In this document: positions 25,101 through 37,100 of the stretch, in pieces
Layout of the letters: each line of letters opens with the position of its first letter
How positions within the stretch are numbered: the first letter of the stretch is position 1
Assembly: GCA_023078555.1 (NCBI GenBank)
Contig: CM041199.1
Location: forward strand, 2,724,513 to 2,788,512
Source of the DNA: Ulva prolifera
Lineage: Eukaryota; Chlorophyta; Ulvophyceae; Ulvales; Ulvaceae
DNA: 64,000 nucleotides
Direction of reading: 5' to 3'
Program-made: the position numbers and the translations under genes
The notes under the pieces: generated by a model
What the model was told of the DNA's origin: nothing
The model's input: only the letters and a program-made list of their open reading frames with translations
The model's database searches: none

Positions 25101-26914
25101 CCGAAATCAAAGCCACAATGTTCATTGCCCTACATTTTATACATCATCCAAGTATGGCGTTCATTGGATGTGTCAATGTGCATTGGGACAACATCCCAAC
25201 AGGGTCATTATCTGACCTCACCCACAGCTAAAGTTGCCGCAAGCCCCAAGAACGCGTTTGAATTTTACACCGCAATCAAAGCCACAATGTTCATTGCCCT
25301 ACATTTTAAACATCATCCAAGTATGGCGTTCATTGGATGTGTCAATATGCATTGGGACAACATCCCAACAGGGTCATTATCTGACCTCACCCACAGCTAA
25401 AGTTGCCGCAAGCCCCAAGAACGCGTTTGAATTTAACACAGCAATCAAAGCCACAATGTCCATTGCCCTACATTATATACATCATCCAAGTATGGCGTTC
25501 ATTGGATATGTCAATATGCATTGGGACAACATCCCAACAGGGTCATTATCTGACCTCACCCAGAGCTAAAGTTGCCGCAAGCCCCAAGAACGCGTTTGAA
25601 TTTGACACCGAAATCAAAGCCACAATGTTCATTGCCCTACATTATATACATCATCCAAGTATGGCGTTCATTGGATGTGTCAATATGCATTGGGACAACA
25701 TCCCAACATGGTCATTTTCTGACCTCACCCAGAGCTAAAGTTGCCGCAAGCCCCAAGAACGCGTTTGAATTTGACACCGAAATCAAAGCCACAATGTTCA
25801 TTGCCCTACATTATATACATCATCCAAGTATGGCGTTCATTGGATGTGTCAATATGCATTGGGACAACATCCCAACATGGTCATTTTCTGACCTCACCCA
25901 GAGCTAAAGTTGCCGCAAGCCCCAAGAACGCGTTTGAATTTGACACCGAAATCAAAGCCACAATGTTCATTGCCCTACATTTTATACATCATCCAAGTAT
26001 GGCGTTCATTGGATGTGTCAATGTGCATTGGGACAACATCCCAACAGGGTCATTATCTGACCTCACCCACAGCTAAAGTTGCCGCAAGCCCCAGAAACGC
26101 GTTTGAATTTTACACCGCTATCAAAGCCACAATGTTCATTGCCCTACATTTTATACATCATCCAAGTATGGCGTTCATTGGATGTGTCAATGTGCATTGG
26201 GACAACATCCCAACAGGGCCATTATCTGACCTCACCCACAGCTAAAGTTGCCGCAAGCCCCAAGAACGCGTTTGAATTTAACACCGCAATCAAAGCCACA
26301 ATGTTCATTGCCCTACATTATATACATCATCCAAGTATGGCGTTCATTGGATGTGTCAATGTGCATTGGGACAACATCCCAACAGGGTCATTTTTTGACC
26401 TCACCCAGAGCTAAAGTTGCAGCCACGCGTTTGAATTTGACACCGAAATCAAAGCCACAATGTTCATTGCCCTACATTTTATACATCATCCAAGTATGGC
26501 GTTCATTGGATGTGTCAATGTGCATTGGGACAACATCCCAACAGGGTCCATTATCTGACCTCACCCACAGCTCAAGTTGCCGCAAGCCCCAAGAACGCGT
26601 TTGAATTTGACACCGAAATCAAAGCCACAATGTTCATTGCCCTACATTATATACATCATCCAAGTATAGGCGTTCATTGATGTGTCAATATGCATTGGGA
26701 CAACATCCCAACAGGGTCATTATCTGACCTCACCCAGAGCTAAAGTTGCCGCAAGCCCCAAGAACGCGTTTGAATTTGACACCGAAATCAAAGCCACAAT
26801 GTTCATTGCCCTACATTATATACATCATCCAAGTATGGCGTTCATTGGATGTGTCAATGTGCATTGGGACAACATCCCAACATGGTCATTTTCTGACCTC
26901 ACCCAGAGCTAAAG
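22193..26914 (+). repeat. Long higher-order unit, copy 2 (~28 monomers, 4,722 bp)
   Basis: Its left 3.2 kb repeats 16,142-19,349 (offset 6,051). Its right part repeats the CCGCTATC and short-monomer series of copy 1: 20,859, 21,028 and 21,197 correspond to 26,079, 26,248 and 26,417 at an offset of 5,220. It is shorter than copy 1 because the internal repeat of the 15.1-16.3 kb segment is missing. Three monomers (near 22,608, 23,113 and 23,625) read TATTATCATCC, one base shorter than the TATTTATCATCC of copy 1. Confidence 0.8.
26417..26576 (+). repeat. 160-bp monomer, altered version of the deletion monomer
   Basis: This copy sits exactly where the 154-bp monomer is expected in the higher-order unit, after the same GGGTCATTTTTTGACC marker. 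Instead of TTGCCGC joined to GTTTG it reads TTGCAGCCACGCGTTTG. That can be explained by two small losses (4 and 6 bp) from the normal sequence, or by a partial refill of the 15-bp deletion. It also carries GGGTCCATTATCTG (+1). An assembly consensus error is a serious alternative. Confidence 0.75.
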
Positions 26915-29900
26915 TTGCCGCAAGCCCCAAGAACGCGTTTGAATTTAACACCGCAATCAAAGCCACAATGTTCATTGCCCTACATTTTATACATCATCCA
27001 AGTATGGCGTTCATTGGATGTGTCAATGTGCATTGGGACAACATCCCAACAGGGCCATTATCTGACCTCACCCACAGCTCAAGTTGCCGCAAGCCCCAAG
27101 AACGCGCTTGAATTTTACACCGCAATCAAAGCCACAATGTTCATTGCCCTACATTATATACATCATCCAAGTATGGCGTTCATTGGATGTGTCAATATGC
27201 ATTGGGACAACATCCCAACATGGTCATTTTCTGACCTCACCCGGAGCTAAAGTTGCCGCAAGCCCCAAGAACGCGTTTGAATTTAACACCGCAATCAAAG
27301 CCACAATGTTCATTGCCCTACATTATATTACATCATCCAAGTATGGCGTTCATTGGATGTGTCAATATGCATTGGGACAACATCCCAACATGGTCATTTT
27401 CTGACCTCACCCAGAGCTAAAGTTGCCGCAAGCCCCAAGAACGCGTTTGAATTTGACACCGAAATCAAAGCCACAATGTTCATTGCCCTACATTTTATAC
27501 ATCATCCAAGTATGGCGTTCATTGGATGTGTCAATGTGCATTGGGACAACATCCCAACAGGGTCATTATCTGACCTCACCCACAGCTAAAGTTGCCGCAA
27601 GCCCCAAGAACGCGTTTGAATTTTACACCGCAATCAAAGCCACAATGTTCATTGCCCTACATTTTATACATCATCCAAGTATGGCGTTCATTGGATGTGT
27701 CAATATGCATTGGGACAACATCCCAACATGGTCATTTTCTGACCTCACCCAGAGCTAAAGTTGCCGCAAGCCCCAAGAACGCGTTTGAATTTAACACCGC
27801 AATCAAAGCCACAATGTTCATTGCCCTACATTATATTACATCATCCAAGTATCGCTTTGATTGGTTGTGTCAGGTTGCATTGGGACAACATCCCAACATG
27901 GTCATTTTCTGACCTGACCCGCACGTAATGTTGCCGCAAGCTCCAAGAACGCGTTTGAATTTGACACCAAAATCAAAGCCACAATGTTCATTGCCCTACA
28001 TTTATAACATCATCCAAGTATGGCGTTCATTGGATGTGTCAATGTGCATTGGGACAACATCCCAACAGGGTCATTATCTGACCTCACCCAGAGCTAAAGT
28101 TGCCGCAAGCCCCAAGAACGCGTTTGAATTTGACACCGAAATCAAAGCCACAATGTTCATTGCCCTACATTATATACATCATCCAAGTATGGCGTTCATT
28201 GGATGTGTCAATATGCATTGGGACAACATCCCAACATGGTCATTTTCTGACCTCACCCAGAGCTAAAGTTGCCGCAAGCCCCAAGAACGCGTTTGAATTT
28301 AACACCGCAATCAAAGCCACAATGTTCATTGCCCTACATTATATTACATCATCCAAGTATGGCGTTCATTGGATGTGTCAATATGCATTGGGACAACATC
28401 CCAACATGGTCATTTTCTGACCTCACCCACAGCTAAAGTTGCCGCAAGCCCCAAGAACGCGTTTGAATTTGACACCGAAATCAAAGCCACAATGTTCATT
28501 GCCCTACATTTAATACATCATCCAAGTATGGCGTTCATTGGATGTGTCAATGTGCATTGGGACAACATCCCAACAGGGTCATTATCTGACCTCACCCACA
28601 GCTAAAGTTGCCGCAAGCCCCAAGAACGCGTTTGAATTTTACACCGCAATCAAAGCCACAATGTTCATTGCCCTACATTTTAATACATCATCCAAGTATG
28701 GCGTTCATTGGATGTGTCAATGTGCATTGGGACAACATCCCAACAGGGTCATTATCTGACCTCACCCACAGCTAAAGTTGCCGCAAGCCCCAAGAACGCG
28801 TTTGAATTTATCACCGCAATCAAAGCCACAATGTTCATTGCCCTACATTATATACATCATCCAAGTATGGCGTTCATTGGATGTGTCAATATGCATTGGG
28901 ACAACATCCCAACATGGTCATTTTCTGACCTCACCCTGAGCTCAAGTTGCCGCAAGCCCCAAGAACGCGTTTGAATTTGACACCGAAATCAAAGCCACAA
29001 TGTTCATTGCCCTACATTTTATACATCATCCAAGTATGGCGTTCATTGGATGTGTCAATGTGCATTGGGACAACATCCCAACATGGTCATTTTCTGACCT
29101 CACCCAGAGCTAAAGTTGCCGCAAGCCCCAAGAACGCGTTTGAATTTGACACCGAAATCAAAGCCACAATGTTCATTGCCCTACATTTTATACATCATCC
29201 AAGTATGGCGTTCATTGGATGTGTCAATGTGCATTGGGACAACATCCCAACATGGTCATTTTCTGACCTCACCCAGAGCTAAAGTTGCCGCAAGCCCCAA
29301 GAACGCGTTTGAATTTGACACCGAAATCAAAGCCACAATGTTCATTGCCCTACATTATATACATCATCCAAGTATGGCGTTCATTGGATGTGTCAATGTG
29401 CATTGGGACAACATCCCAACATGGTCATTTTCTGACCTCACCCAGAGCTAAAGTTGCCGCAAGCCCCAAGAACGCGTTTGTTTTTGACAACGAAATCAAA
29501 GCCACAATGTTCATTGCCCTACATTTTATACATCATCCAAGTATGGCGTTCATTGGATGTGTCAATATGCATTGGGACAACATCCCAACATGGTCATTTT
29601 CTGACCTCACCCTGAGCTAAAGTTGCCGCAAGCCCCAAGAACGCGTTTGAATTTGACACCGAAATCAAAGCCACAATGTTCATTGCCCTACATTTTATAC
29701 ATCATCCAAGTATGGCGTTCATTGGATGTGTCAATGTGCATTGGGACAACATCCCAACATGGTCATTTTCTGACCTCACCCAGAGCTAAAGTTGCCGCAA
29801 GCCCCAAGAACGCGTTTGAATTTGACACCGAAATCAAAGCCACAATGTTCATTGCCCTACATTTTATACATCATCCAAGTATGGCGTTCATTGGATGTGT

Positions 29901-31140
29901 CAATGTGCATTGGGACAACATCCCAACAGGGTCATTATCTGACCTCACCCACAGCTAAAGTTGCCGCAAGCCCCAAGAACGCGTTTGAATTTTACACCGC
30001 AATCAAAGCCACAATGTTCATTGCCCTACATTTATAACATCATCCAAGTATGGCGTTCATTGGATGTGTCAATATGCATTGGGACAACATCCCAACAGGG
30101 TCATTATCTGACCTCACCCACAGCTAAAGTTGCCGCAAGCCCCAAGAACGCGTTTGAATTTAACACCGCAATCAAAGCCACAATGTTCATTGCCCTACAT
30201 TATATACATCATCCAAGTATGGCGTTCATTGGATGTGTCAATATGCATTGGGACAACATCCCAACAGGGTCATTATCTGACCTCACCCAGAGCTAAAGTT
30301 GCCGCAAGCCCCAAGAACGCGTTTGAATTTGACACCGAAATCAAAGCCACAATGTTCATTGCCCTACATTATATACATCATCCAAGTATGGCGTTCATTG
30401 GATGTGTCAATATGCATTGGGACAACATCCCAACATGGTCATTTTCTGACCTCACCCAGAGCTAAAGTTGCCGCAAGCCCCAAGAACGCGTTTGAATTTG
30501 ACACCGAAATCAAAGCCACAATGTTCATTGCCCTACATTATATACATCATCCAAGTATGGCGTTCATTGGATGTGTCAATATGCATTGGGACAACATCCC
30601 AACATGGTCATTTTCTGACCTCACCCAGAGCTAAAGTTGCCGCAAGCCCCAAGAACGCGTTTGAATTTGACACCGAAATCAAAGCCACAATGTTCATTGC
30701 CCTACATTTTATACATCATCCAAGTATGGCGTTCATTGGATGTGTCAATGTGCATTGGGACAACATCCCAACAGGGTCATTATCTGACCTCACCCACAGC
30801 TAAAGTTGCCGCAAGCCCCAAGAACGCGTTTGAATTTGACACCGCAATCAAAGCCACAATGTTCATTGCCCTACATTTTATACATCATCCAAGTATGGCG
30901 TTCATTGGATGTGTCAATGTGCATTGGGACAACATCCCAACAGGGTCATTATCTGACCTCACCCACAGCTAAAGTTGCCGCAAGCCCCAAGAACGCGTTT
31001 GAATTTAACACCGCAATCAAAGCCACAATGTTCATTGCCCTACATTATATACATCATCCAAGTATGGCGTTCATTGGATGTGTCAATATGCATTGGGACA
31101 ACATCCCAACATGGTCATTTTCTGACCTCACCCAGAGCTA
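26915..31140 (+). repeat. Long higher-order unit, copy 3 (partial, consensus-like)
   Basis: The major variants follow copy 2 in order at an offset of 4,722-4,727 bp (for example TTTATCACCGC at 24,083 and 28,807; the CCCTGAGCTC monomers; the TTTTACACCGC monomers at 25,265 and 29,990). Most private substitutions of copy 2 are replaced by consensus bases. At several of those positions a one-base length change remains: CATTTATAAC near 28,001 and 30,030, CATTTAATAC near 28,508, CATTTTAATAC near 28,676, TATTACATC near 27,326, 27,834 and 28,342. After about 31.1 kb the correspondence is lost in homogeneous monomers. Confidence 0.7.
27761..27930 (+). repeat. Most divergent monomer in the window
   Basis: Between about 27,853 and 27,880 the copy reads AAGTATCGCTTTGATTGG then TTGTGTCAGGTTGC, seven substitutions in about 26 bp. 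Its tail reads GACCTGACCCGCACGTAATG, six more substitutions in 15 bp. Nine of these thirteen changes exchange a base for its complement (G/C or A/T). The same unusual tail, but not the middle, recurs at 52,246-52,265. No neighbouring monomer has comparable divergence. Confidence 0.85.
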
Positions 31141-34100
31141 AAGTTGCCGCAAGCCCCAAGAACGCGTTTGAATTTGACACCGAAATCAAAGCCACAATGT
31201 TCATTGCCCTACATTTATACATCATCCAAGTATGGCGTTCATTGGATGTGTCAATGTGCATTGGGACAACATCCCAACAGGGTCATTATCTGACCTCACC
31301 CAGAGCTAAAGTTGCCGCAAGCCCCAAGAACGCGTTTGAATTTGACACCGAAATCAAAGCCACAATGTTCATTGCCCTACATTATATACATCATCCAAGT
31401 ATGGCGTTCATTGGATGTGTCAATATGCATTGGGACAACATCCCAACATGGTCATTTCTGACCTCACCCAGAGCTAAAGTTGCCGCAAGCCCCAAGAACG
31501 CGTTTGAATTTGACACCGAAATCAAAGCCACAATGTTCATTGCCCTACATTATATACATCATCCAAGTATGGCGTTCATTGGATGTGTCAATATGCATTG
31601 GGACAACATCCCAACATGGTCATTTTCTGACCTCACCCACAGCTAAAGTTGCCGCAAGCCCCAAGAACGCGTTTGAATTTGACACCGAAATCAAAGCCAC
31701 AATGTTCATTGCCCTACATTATATACATCATCCAAGTATGGCGTTCATTGGATGTGTCAATATGCATTGGGACAACATCCCAACATGGTCATTATCTGAC
31801 CTCACCCAGAGCTAAAGTTGCCGCAAGCCCCAAGAACGCGTTTGAATTTGACACCGCAATCAAAGCCACAATGTTCATTGCCCTACATTATATACATCAT
31901 CCAAGTATGGCGTTCATTGGATGTGTCAATATGCATTGGGACAACATCCCAACATGGTCATTTTCTGACCTCACCCAGAGCTAAAGTTGCCGCAAGCCCC
32001 AAGAACGCGTTTGAATTTGACACCGAAATCAAAGCCACAATGTTCATTGCCCTACATTTTATACATCATCCAAGTATGGCGTTCATTGGATGTGTCAATG
32101 TGCATTGGGACAACATCCCAACATGGTCATTATCTGACCTCACCCACGAGCTAAAGTTGCCGCAAGCCCCAAGAACGCGTTTGAATTTGACACCGCAATC
32201 AAAGCCACAATGTTCATTGCCCTACATTATATACATCATCCAAGTATGGCGTTCATTGGATGTGTCAATATGCATTGGGACAACATCCCAACATGGTCAT
32301 TTTCTGACCTCACCCAGAGCTAAAGTTGCCGCAAGCCCCAAGAACGCGTTTGAATTTGACACCGAAATCAAAGCCACAATGTTCATTGCCCTACATTATA
32401 TACATCATCCAAGTATGGCGTTCATTGGATGTGTCAATATGCATTGGGACAACATCCCAACATGGTCATTTTCTGACCTCACCCAGAGCTAAAGTTGCCG
32501 CAAGCCCCAAGAACGCGTTTGAATTTGACACCGAAATCAAAGCCACAATGTTCATTGCCCTACATTTTATACATCATCCAAGTATGGCGTTCATTGGATG
32601 TGTCAATGTGCATTGGGACAACATCCCAACAGGGTCATTATCTGACCTCACCCACAGCTAAAGTTGCCGCAAGCCCCAAGAACGCGTTTGAATTTGACAC
32701 CGCAATCAAAGCCACAATGTTCATTGCCCTACATTATATACATCATCCAAGTATGGCGTTCATTGGATGTGTCAATATGCATTGGGACAACATCCCAACA
32801 TGGTCATTTTCTGACCTCACCCAGAGCTAAAGTTGCCGCAAGCCCCAAGAACGCGTTTGAATTTGACACCGCAATCAAAGCCACAATGTTCATTGCCCTA
32901 CATTATATACATCATCCAAGTATGGCGTTCATTGGATGTGTCAATATGCATTGGGACAACATCCCAACATGGTCATTTTCTGACCTCACCCAGAGCTAAA
33001 GTTGCCGCAAGCCCCAAGAACGCGTTTGAATTTGACACCGAAATCAAAGCCACAATGTTCATTGCCCTACATTTTATACATCATCCAAGTATGGCGTTCA
33101 TTGGATGTGTCAATGTGCATTGGGACAACATCCCAACATGGTCATTTTCTGACCTCACCCAGAGCTAAAGTTGCCGCAAGCCCCAAGAACGCGTTTGAAT
33201 TTGACACCGAAATCAAAGCCACAATGTTCATTGCCCTACATTATATACATCATCCAAGTATGGCGTTCATTGGATGTGTCAATATGCATTGGGACAACAT
33301 CCCAACATGGTCATTATCTGACCTCACCCAGAGCTAAAGTTGCCGCAAGCCCCAAGAACGCGTTTGAATTTGACACCGAAATCAAAGCCACAATGTTCAT
33401 TGCCCTACATTATATACATCATCCAAGTATGGCGTTCATTGGATGTGTCAATATGCATTGGGACAACATCCCAACATGGTCATTATCTGACCTCACCCAG
33501 AGCTAAAGTTGCCGCAAGCCCCAAGAACGCGTTTGAATTTGACACCGAAATCAAAGCCACAATGTTCATTGCCCTACATTATATACATCATCCAAGTATG
33601 GCGTTCATTGGATGTGTCAATATGCATTGGGACAACATCCCAACATGGTCATTTTCTGACCTCACCCAGAGCTAAAGTTGCCGCAAGCCCCAAGAACGCG
33701 TTTGAATTTGACACCGAAATCAAAGCCACAATGTTCATTGCCCTACATTTTATACATCATCCAAGTATGGCGTTCATTGGATGTGTCAATGTGCATTGGG
33801 ACAACATCCCAACAGGGTCATTATCTGACCTCACCCACAGCTAAAGTTGCCGCAAGCCCCAAGAACGCGTTTGAATTTAACACCGCAATCAAAGCCACAA
33901 TGTTCATTGCCCTACATTATATACATCATCCAAGTATGGCGTTCATTGGATGTGTCAATATGCATTGGGACAACATCCCAACATGGTCATTTTCTGACCT
34001 CACCCAGAGCTAAAGTTGCCGCAAGCCCCAAGAACGCGTTTGAATTTGACACCGAAATCAAAGCCACAATGTTCATTGCCCTACATTATATACATCATCC

Positions 34101-37100
34101 AAGTATGGCGTTCATTGGATGTGTCAATATGCATTGGGACAACATCCCAACATGGTCATTTTCTGACCTCACCCAGAGCTCAAGTTGCCGCAAGCCCCAA
34201 GAACGCGTTTGAATTTGACACCGAAATCAAAGCCACAATGTTCATTGCCCTACATTTTATACATCATCCAAGTATGGCGTTCATTGGATGTGTCAATGTG
34301 CATTGGGACAACATCCCAACATGGTCATTATCTGACCTCACCCAGAGCTAAAGTTGCCGCAAGCCCCAAGAACGCGTTTGAATTTGACACCGCAATCAAA
34401 GCCACAATGTTCATTGCCCTACATTATATACATCATCCAAGTATGGCGTTCATTGGATGTGTCAATATGCATTGGGACAACATCCCAACATGGTCATTTT
34501 CTGACCTCACCCAGAGCTAAAGTTGCCGCAAGCCCCAAGAACGCGTTTGAATTTGACACCGAAATCAAAGCCACAATGTTCATTGCCCTACATTATATAC
34601 ATCATCCAAGTATGGCGTTCATTGGATGTGTCAATATGCATTGGGACAACATCCCAACATGGTCATTTTCTGACCTCACCCAGAGCTAAAGTTGCCGCAA
34701 GCCCCAAGAACGCGTTTGAATTTGACACCGAAATCAAAGCCACAATGTTCATTGCCCTACATTATATACATCATCCAAGTATGGCGTTCATTGGATGTGT
34801 CAATATGCATTGGGACAACATCCCAACATGGTCATTTTCTGACCTCACCCAGAGCTAAAGTTGCCGCAAGCCCCAAGAACGCGTTTGAATTTGACACCGA
34901 AATCAAAGCCACAATGTTCATTGCCCTACATTATATACATCATCCAAGTATGGCGTTCATTGGATGTGTCAATATGCATTGGGACAACATCCCAACATGG
35001 TCATTATCTGACCTCACCCAGAGCTAAAGTTGCCGCAAGCCCCAAGAACGCGTTTGAATTTGACACCGAAATCAAAGCCACAATGTTCATTGCCCTACAT
35101 TATATACATCATCCAAGTATGGCGTTCATTGGATGTGTCAATATGCATTGGGACAACATCCCAACATGGTCATTTTCTGACCTCACCCAGAGCTAAAGTT
35201 GCCGCAAGCCCCAAGAACGCGTTTGAATTTGACACCGAAATCAAAGCCACAATGTTCATTGCCCTACATTATATACATCATCCAAGTATGGCGTTCATTG
35301 GATGTGTCAATATGCATTGGGACAACATCCCAACATGGTCATTATCTGACCTCACCCAGAGCTAAAGTTGCCGCAAGCCCCAAGAACGCGTTTGAATTTG
35401 ACACCGAAATCAAAGCCACAATGTTCATTGCCCTACATTTATACATCATCCAAGTATGGCGTTCATTGGATGTGTCAATATGCATTGGGACAACATCCCA
35501 ACATGGTCATTTTCTGACCTCACCCAGAGCTAAAGTTGCCGCAAGCCCCAAGAACGCGTTTGAATTTGACACCGAAATCAAAGCCACAATGTTCATTGCC
35601 CTACATTATATACATCATCCAAGTATGGCGTTCATTGGATGTGTCAATATGCATTGGGACAACATCCCAACATGGTCATTATCTGACCTCACCCAGAGCT
35701 AAAGTTGCCGCAAGCCCCAAGAACGCGTTTGAATTTGACACCGAAATCAAAGCCACAATGTTCATTGCCCTACATTATATACATCATCCAAGTATGGCGT
35801 TCATTGGATGTGTCAATATGCATTGGGACAACATCCCAACATGGTCATTTTCTGACCTCACCCAGAGCTAAAGTTGCCGCAAGCCCCAAGAACGCGTTTG
35901 AATTTGACACCGAAATCAAAGCCACAATGTTCATTGCCCTACATTTTATACATCATCCAAGTATGGCGTTCATTGGATGTGTCAATGTGCATTGGGACAA
36001 CATCCCAACAGGGTCATTATCTGACCTCACCCACAGCTAAAGTTGCCGCAAGCCCCAAGAACGCGTTTGAATTTAACACCGCAATCAAAGCCACAATGTT
36101 CATTGCCCTACATTATATACATCATCCAAGTATGGCGTTCATTGGATGTGTCAATATGCATTGGGACAACATCCCAACATGGTCATTTTCTGACCTCACC
36201 CAGAGCTAAAGTTGCCGCAAGCCCCAAGAACGCGTTTGAATTTGACACCGAAATCAAAGCCACAATGTTCATTGCCCTACATTATATACATCATCCAAGT
36301 ATGGCGTTCATTGGATGTGTCAATATGCATTGGGACAACATCCCAACATGGTCATTTTCTGACCTCACCCAGAGCTAAAGTTGCCGCAAGCCCCAAGAAC
36401 GCGTTTGAATTTGACACCGAAATCAAAGCCACAATGTTCATTGCCCTACATTTTATACATCATCCAAGTATGGCGTTCATTGGATGTGTCAATGTGCATT
36501 GGGACAACATCCCAACAGGGTCATTATCTGACCTCACCCACAGCTAAAGTTGCCGCAAGCCCCAAGAACGCGTTTGAATTTGACACCGCAATCAAAGCCA
36601 CAATGTTCATTGCCCTACATTATATACATCATCCAAGTATGGCGTTCATTGGATGTGTCAATATGCATTGGGACAACATCCCAACATGGTCATTTTCTGA
36701 CCTCACCCAGAGCTAAAGTTGCCGCAAGCCCCAAGAACGCGTTTGAATTTGACACCGAAATCAAAGCCACAATGTTCATTGCCCTACATTTTATACATCA
36801 TCCAAGTATGGCGTTCATTGGATGTGTCAATGTGCATTGGGACAACATCCCAACAGGGTCATTATCTGACCTCACCCACAGCTAAAGTTGCCGCAAGCCC
36901 CAAGAACGCGTTTGAATTTTACACCGCAATCAAAGCCACAATGTTCATTGCCCTACATTATATACATCATCCAAGTATGGCGTTCATTGGATGTGTCAAT
37001 ATGCATTGGGACAACATCCCAACATGGTCATTTTCTGACCTCACCCAGAGCTAAAGTTGCCGCAAGCCCCAAGAACGCGTTTGAATTTGACACCGAAATC

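Larger units (their letters stand above)
7240..31140 (+). repeat. Diverged, higher-order-structured sub-array
   Basis: Monomers here carry many private substitutions that recur in the same order at distant places, showing multi-monomer duplication. Markers include AGAAACGCG for AAGAACGCG, CCGCTATC at 13,854, 15,359, 20,897 and 26,116, GACAAAGAAATTAAAG at 12,830 and 18,712 (GACAACGAAATTAAAG at 24,763), TTTATCACCGC at 18,030, 24,083 and 28,807, and CATTTAAAACATCATTC at 9,988, 17,226 and 23,276. The six 154-bp deletion monomers occur only here. The right end grades into consensus-like monomers after about 30 kb. Boundaries are approximate. Confidence 0.8.
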
